A stretch of DNA of 64,000 bases, taken from NCBI GenBank assembly GCA_918807975.1, contig OU964928.1, positions 16,203,823 through 16,267,822 of the forward strand, in the 5' to 3' direction. The notes beneath the pieces were generated by a model. It searched no databases. It saw only the letters and a list, made by a program, of their open reading frames with translations, and was not told the DNA's origin. The DNA comes from Aplidium turbinatum (lineage: Eukaryota; Chordata; Ascidiacea; Aplousobranchia; Polyclinidae). Numbering within the stretch: position 1 is the first letter of the stretch; every line of letters begins with the position of its first letter. Below are positions 22,901-34,930 of the stretch, in pieces. The position numbers and the translations under genes were made by a program.

Positions 22901-25900
22901 CTTTATTTTACAACCAACCAAAGAAAAGAAAAAAAAAAAAAAAAACTGTTGTTCTGTAAAGTAAATTATAACTATTAAATCACAAACAAGCATTAAAATT
23001 TATCTTAAGGAAGGCATGGAAATCACTTTCCTAAAAAACAGCTTCGATTTTCTGTCCGGAGTTTTTTCCCGGAACTTATATGCAAGTTTAACCATGTGGT
23101 AACGAAATTGAAACCAAACCGTTTTTTTACTTTGTTTTGTTGAAATAAACGTTTTCATAAGATTTGGCTTCCGTTGTGCTGTCAGCTTTAATCACTCGAA
23201 GATTTTAAAATGGAGAAATCTTTATAATATTTAAAATATATGTAAAATTAGGCCTTGTTCTTCAACGATTAATTAATGAAGCTAATAAGAACAAAGGGCA
23301 TAGGTGAGCCACAAACAAAAATAAAATCATTATTTCAAGTTAAGATTTCCAGTGAATTTCGTTTTTCCGAAACAGAATTCGTTTCGAACGTGTTCAATCG
23401 ATATCGACAATGACACAGTATATCACTCACTGCAAAAAATCTATCCTTCCACCTTCAGATGCGATTTCAAATACTTTACCAAATCCACCAACATCAATGC
23501 TTCCTTTGATTATAATGGCAGCAAATCCAATCCACATCACTATGCACTATTTACAAACAAGTTAGGCAGTCATAATTGCTGTCACGTGATGCTATTTAGT
23601 AGCCTTAGGCTAAATACCGTTATACATTGCCAAGTAAGTAGCTTACGACGCTATGTGCAGTGTGCACTTGCAGAAAATCAGGTTCAAATAAAAACACAGA
23701 TACAACACCTGTTTACGTGAGACGTTTACCTGAATAAATTCAACTTGTACATACGTCTCCAGACAGCAAATCAGTCGTTTTTACATTGATTCAACGTCTA
23801 CAGACGTTGTAATGTCAATATAAAAAACGACTGATTTGCTATTTGGGTTAAAAATGCGTCCTTCCATGCAAACAACAGCATTGGTAAGTTTCGTAAGTTT
23901 ACAAATGTGGAAGAGTAAGAAAACAACTCACTTGAACCACATCGTTCCACACAACCGCTTTCATTCCTCCGATTGATGTGTAGAAAGTGCATACCACGGA
24001 GGTGGCAACAATAGATACGATGAGGCTGAGTCCGGTCACTGGGAAGAAAATTGTGATGTACCGGTACTCAATATTGCCAAATTTGAATTTAGCCTATATT
24101 TTTACAGTTTATACGAGAGAGATTTCAAAACATTTGACACTTGACTGTATTTCGTTTGTTTTTACAACATACTTTCAGTCCTCTGTATATACAGTAGTTA
24201 CTTAAGGAAAATAACAACTTCTGTGAAAAATTTCTGAAAAAAATCTAAACGTGTTCAAGCTCAACAACTATAAAGTCATTCACCATATAAGTATCACTTT
24301 TTATACAACGTCAACTATCGACGGTCGGCTGCATAGCCGAGTGGTGAGAACACTGGAACGGCAATCGAAAGGGCGCCGGTTCGACACCGCTCAAGAGCAT
24401 GCGGCTGTGTTTGTGGCAGGACACTTAAAGGTATGCCTGAAGGTGGACACGAAGATTGGCTTCCTTGCCTTCCTCCCGTCCACTTAATCTAAATCTTCAA
24501 TTACCGGGTGTAAGCCTGGATACGAACAACTATCGACGCTATTTTGCACCCAATTAATGTGAAATTATTTATTATTTTTAGTACTATACAACGTCTATTC
24601 TACAGAGTACAAAAACAATATGCTTGTAGCTTGATAACTTTACAAGTTGCTCGTACCAACAATGAAGGTTTCTGCAGCTTCCAATTTTGTTTATTCGAAG
24701 TTTGTTAATTGAAAGTGAAAAGAAATCACAAGATCTTTTGTACACCTACCTTTATTTAGTGCAAGAGCTGGCATATAAACAACCATTCCCATGTACAAAA
24801 CAGTCTGCACGATGAAAGCCGCCGTGCATGCAACCCTCACTGTTCGGTTGAATCGAGCTTCAAGGTACTGCCAAAAGAATGACACTCGAAAGTTAATTCA
24901 CATGTAAAAAGTGACCAGGTTCAACTCACGTATCTATCATGATACTTTCTTCAATTGTGTTAATTATACCAGTAACCATATCACGATATACATCTATCCA
25001 AGGACCATGAATAGCTTCATAGGAAGTGAAAGTTATGGTGTGAAAGTTTTATGAACGTGAAAGTTTTGTAAAGGATTTTTATTTTGAAGTACAAGTAGGC
25101 TACTATTACCTAGTCCTAGACGTAGGCTACAACAGTTAGAACAGTTCAAACGCATTTTCGGCTGATATAGGGCTACTGCAATATGCCTGGTTACAAAGTG
25201 TTTTGAACAAGTCGCGTCGATTGGAAACACTTTCTGGTTTACTTTTTTTTTAAAGCTTTAGGCCTACAGTAGACAACAGTTTTGCAAAACACAGTAGAAG
25301 GCTACTTAGGAGCAAAACAGTTAGAACACCTGGTCAATCTCGTCAAAAATAAAGAGCCTAAAATGCAGATACATTTTTTTTATTTGGAAACATCACAGGG
25401 AAAACAATAGGCTACATGTCAACATTTAATATTCTAATAGCACTGACGATAAAACAGTCTGGTTATAAAATCGTTTGCTAAACATGAGTTAAGTATCTAC
25501 ATTTTGGGCTCTTTATTTTGTGATTAAATTATGCAGCAGTGCTTGTTATCTTATTTCTTGTTTTTCCACAGTCTATGTCGACGGTCGAAAACAAGTCGTT
25601 CATGTGACATTTTGAGAAATTCCCTTTTTTGCATTTTCAAAGCCTATGCACTAAGGCAGTGGTTCTCAAACTTTTTCAGCTTGTGGCACATTAGAAAAAA
25701 TATAAAACGCACGCGGCACACTTACAAAAGAAGAAAAGTTGCTTTAAAAAAAAAATTTTCATGTGTCAATGCGATGGATGTGCTTGTTTATACCAATATA
25801 GGCTTCGACTGAAACGAGGTTGCATTGTTGACAAACATATACCCGGATTTTATCGTCAATTCCAAGCAGTCTCTCTCGTTTACAGCTTTTAATTTCAGTC

Positions 25901-28900
25901 AAAACAGAAAAGCCATGTTCACATAGCCATGAAGATGCAAATGGCAATATAATTTTGATTGCTTTTGCACCGATCATGAAATAGAAATTGGAAGCAGACA
26001 GCCAAAACGCATCCAAGTTTTTTTTGTGGAAACAACGTTTGAAAAAATGGTTGTTTCGTAAATCAATGAGCTGTTCTTCTTCTGCAGAAAGATTGCTTGA
26101 TTTATTGCTTCCAAATGGTGGGAAGTAATGTTAGCAATAGCAATAGCTAACATAGCAGCCCAATAGTGACGTGGTAATTACCCTGCTGCATCGGCAATGC
26201 CATAATTGGTTTCATCGTCACATGTGCTTATTTATCATCTATTGAAGGAGTTAAAGCGCTTTTAAGTCGCATGCTTGTCTGAATGGCTTATTTTAAATAT
26301 TTATACAGTTCTTTTCCAAAATTTCAAAAAGATTCGCGGCACACTTGAGAATCTGTGGCGGCACACTAGTGTGCCGCGGCACACAGTTTGAGAATCACTG
26401 CACTAAGGGCTATCTACTACTAAAACTAAAGTTACAGATATTAATGCTCAAAGTAAAAGCATTAATAAAATTTTAAAAAAGAAAAAAAATTGTTTTGTTG
26501 GCTTTTTACTCCAAGGTGTAAAAATGCACTTACGACTTTTTTGTTTTCGACCGTCGATGTGCGATGCAAAGAAAGTATGCAATGGTTGAGGTTCTTTCAC
26601 TTTATAAAGTCTCTCACTAAACCCATGCTGTCAAATGTGTTGTTATTCTGAATGTGAACATGAGGTTTCGATATGTAGGCCTAATTATTTTATTCCTTGT
26701 CGTCGTCGGTATTTCAGACGGCAGAGAACACTGCACAACTGGCAAAACGTAGTTGTAGAGTTCCATTCAACTTGTCGACTTATAGCTAGCCACATGGCAT
26801 CCATGCTAATTTAAGACAGAAAAGACCACGCTTCGTCTGGCCTCAGTTATTCAACCAATTTATGTGGATCAGATTCTTGAGTCCATTATTAATACAACAA
26901 TTAGAAATGATTTTCACTGCTTGTATTTCTCATAGGCGGGTACAAAGTAGACTATATGCTACAGTCGGCCTACTTTAAGGGTTTGGAAGTTATGTAGGCT
27001 GCGTTTCAATGTGGAACAACATTATGTTTGTGTCATAACGGGATATCACAACATAGGAGTTACAGTACAGTAGTTATGGCGGTTGTGTAGATGTGTCTTG
27101 CTCATTGACATGATCCCTAGAGAGCATATTAATTATTAACAATTCGTTAATGCGATCTTTCGATGTAGGCTAATCAGCCACCCTACTGCTTCCTCAAGAT
27201 TCAATTAGGCTAACCTCATGCTTGCAAACACGGCATTAAGTTAGGGTGTTTGATATTTGTGGCTAAAACGCTTGTGTACAACATATGGTCTGTGGCTTTT
27301 GTTTAGGCTATGCATGGCCACCTAAAGATACTGCCTGATTTGTCACATTTTGCAGAAATTTCCAGGTTTTTCTAACTTTGGGCGAACGTTTAAATAATTT
27401 TTTCTAAAAATTAGATTTTTAAGCTTTCTTTATTCCTTTCCCCAGATGACACAATAGGTTTTAACATCCTCACATGTTGAAAAACAAAGAAAATTTGATT
27501 TCGAAGATTTTAGTCAGACTGTTAATTTTCAATAACAGTCTGATTTTGCGTTTTTCAACTTACTTTTTCTCATTTGCTACTGCTTCCCCAAGGCAACAAA
27601 AAAGTTTTATGTCATTAGGAAACCGCAAAAAGTAAAAACATCTCAAAAAATGTCAGTCAAGCATCGACAGTAGCTGTAATCAAAATCTGCAAAATGTGAC
27701 AAATCAGGCCGCATCTCCAGGTGGCCATGGGCTATGTAAGATTCTCGCCAAACAGTTTACAGCAGGCTATAGATTTTTATTGAGTAAGGAAAGTTCGAGA
27801 CCTGTGGCCAATGGAACTGTTTTTATATCTATTCCCTACATGTACAGATTAACTACAGTCAGGGGCTCTATCCACTTTTAGAATTCGGGGGGGTGATTTT
27901 TGGACAGTGGGCTAAAATCGTCATAGTCATTTCAACTTCTGGGGGGCTGCGCCCCCCAGACCCCCCATTGCAGCATCAGCTTCTTTCTGATCGAAACATA
28001 GGGTTTCCAAGTCGTTTCACAAAGTATGTTTCGGAAAGCGCATTTTTGGTAAGCAAACTGGTAGTCACTTAACAAGAAATAATTCTGGCACTGCAAATGA
28101 AAACTCGAACCAATCATAAACTACGTTCTCCGTGACGTGAAAAAGGGCGAAAAGAAGATGATACAAAGCAAATCAAGTGCTGGATTTTCTATCAGCTGTT
28201 TGTTTGTTTGTTTATTTGTTTTTCATATTTTTACCCTGCATTGCGGGAAAGCGGACTTGAGCGCTATGCATCGGTGTACACCTTCTGACGTACACCTGAC
28301 CCACGCTGCAGCCGACGGCAATGTCTGTTTCCGGTTGTCTACTCTACTTATGACTTAAATTAGGTCCTACCCATTACTCGAAATCGATCACTGGGTAGAG
28401 GCAATTATACTTATAGTGAAGTTTCTTCCCCAGAGAAACAACAGCAAGTGCGGGGGGGTGGAGTCGAACATGCAGGCTCTCGACTGCGAGGCCAACGTGC
28501 TAACCACTCGGCCACTGCTGCCGACTAAGTTGGCAGCTGGTTGGCTTTTTAGGGGTTAGGGTTAGAAAGTAGTCATTTCATTGACGTGGGTTCGATTCTC
28601 ACAACTGCTATTGCTCTTTTTTCTTTTGTAATTACCAAATAAAGTTCAAAGCAAAGATTAACTGTCTGGCTGAGTGCGAGAAAGGTCACAATTGGACGGT
28701 AGCCTCTTATAACATGTTCTGATTGGTTGGCGGCGTTATTCTATCTAGTCATTTGCAGTGGCAGAATTTTTTCTTGTTAAAGTGGCTACCAAGCAAACTA
28801 AGTTAACTTAAAACACAGTGTAAACGCCTGGCTCGTAGTTCAGGGTTGCCAAACCAAAAAATCATATTGAAATGAAATATATTCATATTGATAAAAAATT

Positions 28901-30686
28901 CAAAATGTGCTAACAGCGAAAATATATTTTTTTAAATTTGATCAATAAAATATCACAAAACCTTTTCAAAGCCAAATCAGTGGGGGGTGATTTTGCATCG
29001 ATCACCCCCCCCACTCCAATTAGTGGGGGGGTGATCACCCCCCTCAACCCCCCTTGGATAGAGCCCATGACTACAGTTAATGTTCAAGAAAACTTTTTAA
29101 TGGGATTGGCCAATTTCAGGCACATAAGCCTATACGTATTTTATCTAATTTGCATTTTGAGAATGAATCACAAGCATAACTAATTGTAGTGTAATATTTT
29201 TTAAATACTTTCCCCTATCACCAGTGGAACACATGCAATTTTCACAACACTGTTTCAGAGTAGCTAAGTAATCCTGTGAAACCTGTAGACATCATGTAGC
29301 CTAAAAAATGCAGAAATAGTTCATAAGTACCAGCACCAAATTAATCAAACGTGTTGTAGTCTAATAGCATCATACCTCATAAGTGCTTGCTATACCCATC
29401 CTGTAAAATATTGGAACGAATATATTGGCCGTAACGATAGCAGTTACGGTATAAGAAACGAAAAACCACCAAAACATTGTGCCATAAGTGTAAACTTCTG
29501 CTGGAGTTCCAAGCACTGTAATGGCAGACATAAAACTTGCAGTCAAGCTCAGCGCAACTGGCCATCCGCTCATAGATCTGGAATATATAAAATATAAGAG
29601 TTTCTAAGGAGTTACAGCCTACTCGTCGCCTCGAAGTGCCAAAATAAATTATAGGACTTGTTCGGAAAAGTGTAGTCCAGCCAACACAGCATATTTAGCA
29701 GTAGCCTAAACTTGTTGCAAATTTGCAGTGATAGGCTATAAAAGGACAATAATATTGAAAGTGTGTTATTTTTAATTTTCTTCAAAAATTTTCATACTAA
29801 GTTACTCCCCAAAGGTTGTCCTTCCAAAAAAATTACGGTATTTTTGTCACTACAGTTTTTGAACTAGTAGCCTTTAGTTTTTGCCATCTGCCTGTCGCTG
29901 AAGAGCAAACAAGGCAAAACTGGGGTGGGAATGCGATTTTGTTTTCAGAAAATAGACGTTCTGGCGAGAATTTTATTGTGGTTGAAACTGGTAGACATAC
30001 CACAGATACAGCTGGTTTTACTCTTACTCATTGCAAGAGAAACTTTCGAACACCAAAATGAAAGTAGTTTGGAAAGTATGATTACAATGAAACGATAGAT
30101 CTGTATCAGTTTTAACATTCTGTATTGCCAATTTTAGACCACGTAAAACCATCAAGTTCACGCTTTAAATGTCTTAAAAATATTTTGCTTTTATAAAAAA
30201 AAATGTAAATCCAGAGATGCTGTTGGAAGTTGAAAGTTTAACGAAAAATAGAAATCGTTGCAATTAATTTTTGCATTTTACAACCTCCTATGTATCAATA
30301 GCATTGCTATGGCGAAATTATTGCATTTATTTATGACAAATTTGATGAGCATGCTTTGTACGAATTAACGAATGTTAAATTATGTTGTTTATAAGGATAA
30401 TACAGTCTGGTTAATAATGTAGTAGGCTACAAGAAAAAAATGACGGATTTTGCTGTTTGGATACGACCATGCTAACACGCCATTGAAAGTTACACACTTA
30501 CCTTCCAGCTAGAAGATAATTTTCTGAAGTCTTCTTATTTTTGTCTTTGATAGCAAAGTAAACTCCTATTAATCCAGATATAAAAAACAGGACTCCAAAC
30601 ACACAGTAATCCGCTACACTAAAGGTTGAAATTCTCATCGGAGGAGTGGATGAAGAAGTGGAAGCTGACGCAGTAGTTGCATCCAT
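16923..30686 (-). CDS. Sodium-coupled monocarboxylate transporter, SLC5A8/A12-like
   Basis: A plasma-membrane Na+/solute symporter of the SLC5 family. Exons in order: 30686-30502, 29577-29376, 24867-24750, 24038-23932, 23546-23431, 22684-22544, 22051-21922, 21693-21605, 20955-20843, 20278-20124, 19758-19636, 17783-17618, 17083-16923. They sum to 1806 bases: 601 residues plus stop, against about 610 for human SLC5A8. Family marks: [19 protein letters not shown] in the second membrane segment, [12 protein letters not shown], the [17 protein letters not shown] block, [17 protein letters not shown] (the Na2-site helix with conserved Ser/Thr), [34 protein letters not shown], and a last helix after [10 protein letters not shown]. 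Two N-glycosylation sequons (NIT, NTT) precede that helix. The C-terminus ends NSY and lacks the PDZ-type end of SLC5A8. Substrate (lactate, short-chain fatty acids, iodide) cannot be settled; SMVT or NIS are less likely relatives. Confidence 0.95.
17312..17520 (+). repeat. tRNA-derived SINE (second family)
   Basis: The head gtgagatggctcagcagata carries an A box, and cctggttcgattcccagc carries a B box at tRNA-like spacing. The body continues to about 17520. It lies in transporter intron 12, antisense to the gene. Confidence 0.65.
17815..17930 (+). repeat. tRNA-derived SINE, degenerate copy
   Basis: The stretch caagtggtaaaaactgc through cggttcgacgccgctcca follows the head of the SINE at 24324, with a good B box. 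The tail is lost. It lies at the start of transporter intron 11. Confidence 0.5.
18395..18597 (-). mobile_element. LINE 3' end (reverse transcriptase C-terminus)
   Basis: On the minus strand the end of an open frame reads [19 protein letters not shown], then [13 protein letters not shown] and a stop, the usual C-terminal motif of CR1/L2/Rex-type LINE proteins. Only the last 60 or so codons remain. The upstream part is cut off by the solo LTR and the hAT element at 18598-19580. Confidence 0.65.
18598..19292. mobile_element. hAT-type non-autonomous element with exact 8-bp duplication
   Basis: The left end cataggcgtagccagagg and the right end (reverse complement cagtggcgtagccagaaa) form the terminal repeat. 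The 8-base target duplication acaacgtg lies at 18590-18597 and 19293-19300. GC-rich g/c tracts sit just inside both ends. No transposase was recognised. It inserted exactly at the 5' border of the solo LTR at 19299, so it is younger than the LTR. Confidence 0.85.
19299..19580 (+). mobile_element. Solo LTR (fossil)
   Basis: A 282-bp sequence starting TG and ending CA with 5-base duplications caacg (19294-19298, also 18591-18595 before the hAT insertion, and 19581-19585). It has an AATAAA-type signal near its end. It is related to the LTR at 37906-38239. No internal region is present. The superfamily cannot be told from an LTR alone; a 5-base duplication fits Gypsy, Pao or ERV kin. It sits only 55 bases from transporter exon 11. 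Confidence 0.75.
23761..23840. repeat. Palindromic hairpin element, copy 1
   Basis: The sequence agacagcaaatcagtcg is mirrored by cgactgatttgct at the other end, and the centre is caacgtctacagacgttg. The arms are about 40 bases with a minimal loop. The same family occurs at 58817-58898, 59099-59192 and, in altered form, 59441-59530. It lies in transporter intron 4. Confidence 0.75.
24324..24526 (+). repeat. Intact tRNA-derived SINE with 12-bp duplication
   Basis: The head gtcggctgcatagccgagtg has an A box and ccggttcgacaccgc a B box, with Leu/Ser-tRNA-like spacing. A tail region follows, ending taagcctggatacgaa. The target duplication caactatcgacg lies at 24312-24323 and 24527-24538. It is 203 bp long, in transporter intron 3, antisense to the gene. 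It is the reference copy for the fragments at 3770, 13225, 17815 and 54125. Confidence 0.85.
25343..25525. repeat. MITE with about 27-bp terminal inverted repeats
   Basis: The left end aataaagagcctaaaatgca is matched by the right end (reverse complement aataaagagcccaaaatgta). The interior is non-coding. A half copy lies at 4955-5045. It lies in transporter intron 2. Confidence 0.7.
25573..26562. repeat. Inverted repeat pair flanking a hAT insertion
   Basis: tcgacggtcgaaaacaagtc at about 25578 is mirrored at about 26530-26556 (acgacttttttgttttcgac then cgtcga). With the hAT at 25657-26400 removed, this would be a foldback element of about 240 bp. No duplication was found at the outer ends. 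Confidence 0.45.
25657..26400 (-). mobile_element. hAT transposon remnant with exact 8-bp duplication
   Basis: The ends are cagtggttctcaaacttttt and, at the right, cacagtttgagaatcactg. The target duplication cactaagg lies at 25649-25656 and 26401-26408. A minus-strand frame at 25759-26016 reads [20 protein letters not shown], then [13 protein letters not shown]: the C-terminal part of a BED-zinc-finger hAT transposase. The rest is gone. It lies in transporter intron 2. Confidence 0.85.
28345..28522 (-). repeat. tRNA-derived SINE (third family)
   Basis: On the minus strand the head ggcagcagtggccgagtggt, then tagcacgttggcctcgcagt, and the B box atgttcgactccac form a full tRNA-like cloverleaf-length segment (28457-28522). 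A body follows toward 28345. It is most likely a SINE head rather than a working tRNA gene, since the acceptor ends do not pair well. Confidence 0.6.
28540..28790 (+). repeat. Truncated copy of the SINE-bearing MITE at 50758
   Basis: It contains gtcatttcattgacgtgggt followed by ttcgattctcac, then a body matching the reverse complement of 50758-50960, and ends gttaaagtggctacc, close to the terminal repeat of that element. The 5' part is lost. Confidence 0.6.
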
Positions 30687-32409
30687 TTTAACCAGTGCTT
30701 GTCAAGTTCCTAGTCCTGCAAATGTAGCCTACAGACAAAAATGATGATGTTTTATTTGAACGCAAAACTCTTCAAGTTGGTGCGCGCTGTTCAAAACAAA
30801 AATATTTCGTTTTGCTTCGATGCTTTGTAAACATAGAACTCGTTTAAAGCAATTTTTTGGGGATGCGGTCGAAACAAAAACGCACAAAATATAAGCGAAA
30901 TGTAGCTGTAAACTTAAAAATAGGCTAGCCTCCGTAGCCTTGCGTCATTGAGCGTTCTATTCAAATTTAACATAAGCCTACTTTTTAAACACTTGATATT
31001 TTTTGTTATTTGTTTTATTGTTGCGATGCGTTTTATGCGTTATGTCTATGCGTTTTACTTCTAATCACCTTTCGTCCATAGAATACAATTTCTTTTTTAT
31101 TTCCTTTTGATTTACCTTGTTGTTGATTTACCTACTTTACCGTTGATTTACCCCACTTGTAAACATAAAAACAAATGGATTGGTTTGCTTCAAAATTTTT
31201 CTGCGGATTACCAACTAGGCTACATTACAATGTGCGCTGGTCTGCGCTTGAATAACTTTGTGAAGCCTACACTTACTAAAGCAGTAGTTTTTTGACCAAC
31301 TTTTTATATCAGTTTCTTGGCTAGCAAGAAGCTTTGTAGACCTATTCATCATACAAATTATTTTTTCTGCTTCATATAATTGTGATTTTTGATTAGTGTA
31401 AACATGTGTAAATAACTTAACTTCTATCACTAGATTAAATAAATTCTACTGGTAAACCTACACCAGATAAAAACCCTTTTCTAAAACTACAAAGTAGTTA
31501 AGGCTAACTACTCAAACAGAAAACTGAGGTGGTTAGCTCTTGTAATAGCCACCGTCTAGCACTGTATGCTATCATCATCACTGCTATCATCAAATCACGA
31601 AAACAGAAAAAACGCAAAAAACACATCTCCCTCACGTTTACAGCATATAGAGGCAAACTTAAAATTGAAAGAAATCAGCTACGTGCAACGATGTTGTTCT
31701 GTTTTTGATGTATCTATGCTTCACCGTACTATGACTAATTGTTGATATGGTCACCTTTGATTGACGAACATCTTTAAACAATCCGTCATCATAAAAAATG
31801 TTGATTAAAGCTTGAACTTCATCAGCTTTAGTATGCTGACCGAAGTTGCATAGCGATAGAACCACATCGCGTAATTATCCTTGCTTTATTGCCAAAATCG
31901 CATTTGTTTGAATGAATGCGATCGCCAACGCCAACCCAATTCCGCAATGCACGCAGGGCAGCACGCAAAGCACACACAAGCAGCATAATCCTCCGTTCGT
32001 ACGTATCGCGAATGTGGCATTAGCAAAAGCAAAGAGCATACGTGTGCAGTGTCAGGAATGCAAGGAAATTGCCTTTCTTTTCAGAATGGGGACTTTGTAC
32101 AAACAAAAAATCGGAAAATGACACAAAGAAAAGGGAAATTTGAGACGTGGGTTTTAGCATCGCTTTGCAATGCAATTTTACATTATGTAAATTATTGTTT
32201 TTTCCAGAGACGAACAACAAATTTTTGAAGGCCGATGCGTTAAAAAACCGCTGCTTACAAACCGCAATAACCAATAAAAGGACAATATGATTTAAGTTTT
32301 GCAAAGGTGCCGCACATCACATGTTGAATGACATTGTGTTGAAATGTGCGACAAAAAAAACAGGTTTACTCAATCTAACGTTATGATTTACGAGTGAAGC
32401 TAATGCTTA
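30687..32409. other. Transporter 5' flank; nothing recognised
   Basis: This is the upstream region of the minus-strand transporter gene. It holds scattered short TAGGCTA-type words and three close copies of gatttacc near 31109-31151. No TATA-like promoter, conserved coding segment or repeat pair could be supported. Confidence 0.5.
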
Positions 32410-34930
32410 TTATGCTTTCTACCGGCAGTAGCGTTGACACGGGGTCGTTGTGGACCTGGGCCTACGATGATTTTATTGGCACGTAACCTTTCTGATGGAG
32501 CCTGGGACTTGAAGAAACTACCGCGTATTCTGTGGATATAATATGATAGCAACATTGGTACTTGCGGGTTGATAGCAACATTGGTAAGGAATTTTTCAAA
32601 CTTGTTTCCATACACTTTCCGCCCCATCATAGATTGCACAAAATATTCAACTGTAATACTATTAAGCTGAGCTACAACAGTTGTACTCCGAATGTTGCAA
32701 GCATCATATCCTCCCACAATAAAGCAATATTGCAATAAGGAACCATCTCAGCCTGGTTGCAATTGTAGGGTGAAGCCAGATTGTCCTTTGAATGGGCAAT
32801 GCTTGCAGAAGGCCGTTGTTTACAAAGCCACCATTGATAACGGCCCGAAGGTTCTTAATTACATTGGTTGTTGTGAAACTACTTTTAAAAAACGTTTTTC
32901 CAACCATAAATGTTCCTTCATGGATAGGTCTAAACGCAACAGCCCGGAACTATCTAAGGCAGTTTGGGACCTTAAAGACAAAGTTGTTGATCCTAAAATA
33001 ACATGGTCCATCCATAGCTGTGCTCGGCGTTATAGTGGAGGTAGTCGTAATAATTGTGGTCTATGTTTGGCTGAAAAACTGGCCATTCTGAAGGCTGATA
33101 GTGGCCACCTTTTGAACAAGCGTTCTGAACTGGTGGGTAAATGTCGTCATAGAAACAAATTTAAACTCAAGTGCTGTACTTCAAAATAAAATAAATTCCT
33201 TTTGATTTTCACTGGTTATATTTTTTTTAAATTTTATTTGATTTTTACAGGTTATAAATCTCATTTAATTTTTACAGGTTTTTTTAAAAACAAATTTCAT
33301 TTAATTTGTTCAGGTTACTACAGGTTGCTTCATCATAATTGCATTTAGCTTCTTTGTGATGTCACAGGTAGGGTTGGGATTTCGGGATCAAATTTGAAAT
33401 CCCGGGATCGGGATTTCCCGGGATTTTTACTCCTTAATCCCGGGATTTCTCGGATTAGCAAAGTAGGAAAATACACATGCAAGCCACATTTATTTATTGT
33501 AATACTGACGCAAAAACATGAGAGCATTGAGAGTATCATCGTTTTAAGACGATTTCTGATTTTGCTGGCAAAATATCCAAGAGCTGAAAATGCACGTTCA
33601 GCCTCAACAGATGTTGACTTAGTGCTTTTCAATGCCCCATATAAATTGTTCAGGTTTTCTGGCCTTTTTTTGCTTGCTTCATATAGCAGCATTTCATTTT
33701 GCATTACTCGAGCGCCGACATCAAAGTTTTGTGTTTCTGCACTTTCATCTTCAGGTACGAAAGCATGCAGCTCTTGAGCTAAAGTTATTTCAGTGTCATG
33801 GCTACTATCCTCTGTAATGGCATTTTCATGCTGTTCAGTAGAGCCTCGATTCAATTCCACAGATGAGCTTGGGAACAATCTTTGAAGAACGTTCGTGGCC
33901 TGGGCAGCGAGTTTCTGACGTTTTATTTTATGACCAAGCTGAGCCTGCGGTTGATCAATGTAGGAAGGTTTCTTGAGGTACCCAAAAAGGTGAACCAGTT
34001 CGGCGTTCCGACGCTCGTCGATTCGAAACCTAAAGCTTTTCTTCGTCCTTGCTAATTTCCAAATTCAGTTATTAGTCTCTTTGCAGCCTACTGAAGCTTT
34101 CAAAACGGCTTGACAGAAGTTACATTTTGCTTTTTCTGTAGATTTACTATACAAAGAGTTTTGCTACACCTCGGATTTTCTCTTTGAACTTACACCTTCA
34201 AAATTCGACATTTTGAGCTAAATTTTAATTTCTCCTTTGTAAAAAGATAGGGCAGAAGTAGCAGAAACCATCCTAATAGCACCATGGCGCAACCGTCTTT
34301 TTAACTCTAAGATACTCAGTTGCACTTATGCTACGACTGAAGCGATTGCGTAGTTCATTGTTATGCCATGGTTGGTATTTTTATCACACTAATGTGGAGT
34401 GTTCAAGACAACCAGCTGATATTGTAAAGCTGCTTTAAAACCAAAATAATATAAGCGTCAAGCGATATAGCGCTACATCAGCTTTTGTAGATGTTTTCTT
34501 GAAATCCCGAGATTTTAATTAAATTAATCCCGGGATCGGGATCAGAAAAACGGGTTAAAATCCCGAGATTCCGGGATCGGGATTTTCCGGGATCCCAACC
34601 CTAGTCACAGGTGATGGCATCAATTTTGCTTGGTTTCCATCTCAACATTCTAATTGAGGCTTTGTAGTAATGATTGGAGGTAGCCCTTTGTAATTCTGAG
34701 GTTTTTTTTGCAGATTGGATTGTGGTTATAATATTTAATATCTTTTCAGGAATTACAGATTGAAAGGATTTTTGTGCAGATTAAATTACAGTTATAATAT
34801 TTAATATCTTTTCAGGAATTATCGATTCATTAACTTACTTTTGCATGTTTTTCAGACCTTCTGAAGATCCGTTAGGTGAAACAGTCTGTAAAGGCTTCAG
34901 ATAGTAATAACTATATTTGATTTGATTATA
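32410..34930 (+). mobile_element. Penelope-like retroelement with GIY-YIG endonuclease, split by a hAT
   Basis: A plus-strand frame at 32692-33189 (165 residues) carries the Penelope-type endonuclease: a Cys-rich lead (CNCRVKPDCPLNGQCL), VVYKATIDNG, NYIGCCETTFKKRFSNH (GIY-YIG core), LSKAVWDLK, and a C-terminal CGLCLAEKLAIL. Upstream sequence looks like the linker after the reverse transcriptase, which is itself missing. Downstream, the non-coding part resumes after the hAT at 33369-34603 and includes cttctgaagatccgttaggt, a motif often seen in Penelope 3' regions. It is truncated at the 5' side. The exact ends are not fixed. Confidence 0.75.
33369..34603 (-). mobile_element. hAT transposon with exact 8-bp duplication, internally deleted
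   Basis: The ends tagggttgggat and (right) atcccaaccctа-type sequence are perfect inverted repeats, backed by many subterminal copies of cccgggat. The target duplication gtcacagg lies at 33361-33368 and 34604-34611. On the minus strand, a BED-finger-like start near 34212 (CNFCQAVLKASVG) and a C-terminal dimerisation motif at 33345-33878 (TSVEAERAFSALGYFASKIR) are present, but the catalytic centre between them is missing and the frames are interrupted. It inserted into the 3' part of the Penelope-like element, so it is the younger of the two. Confidence 0.9.

Larger units (their letters stand above)
27860..29069. mobile_element. hAT-type element with exact 8-bp duplication, containing SINEs
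   Basis: The left end caggggctctatcca and the right end (reverse complement catgggctctatcca) form the terminal repeat. The target duplication actacagt lies at 27852-27859 and 29070-29077. Both ends carry long G/C tracts. No transposase was recognised. Two SINE-like sequences (28345-28522 and 28540-28790) lie inside it. It lies in transporter intron 2. Confidence 0.8.

Noticed and set aside
28457-28522. A working tRNA gene on the minus strand
   Set aside because: The A and B boxes are good, but the acceptor ends do not pair well and a SINE-like body follows, so a SINE head is more likely.
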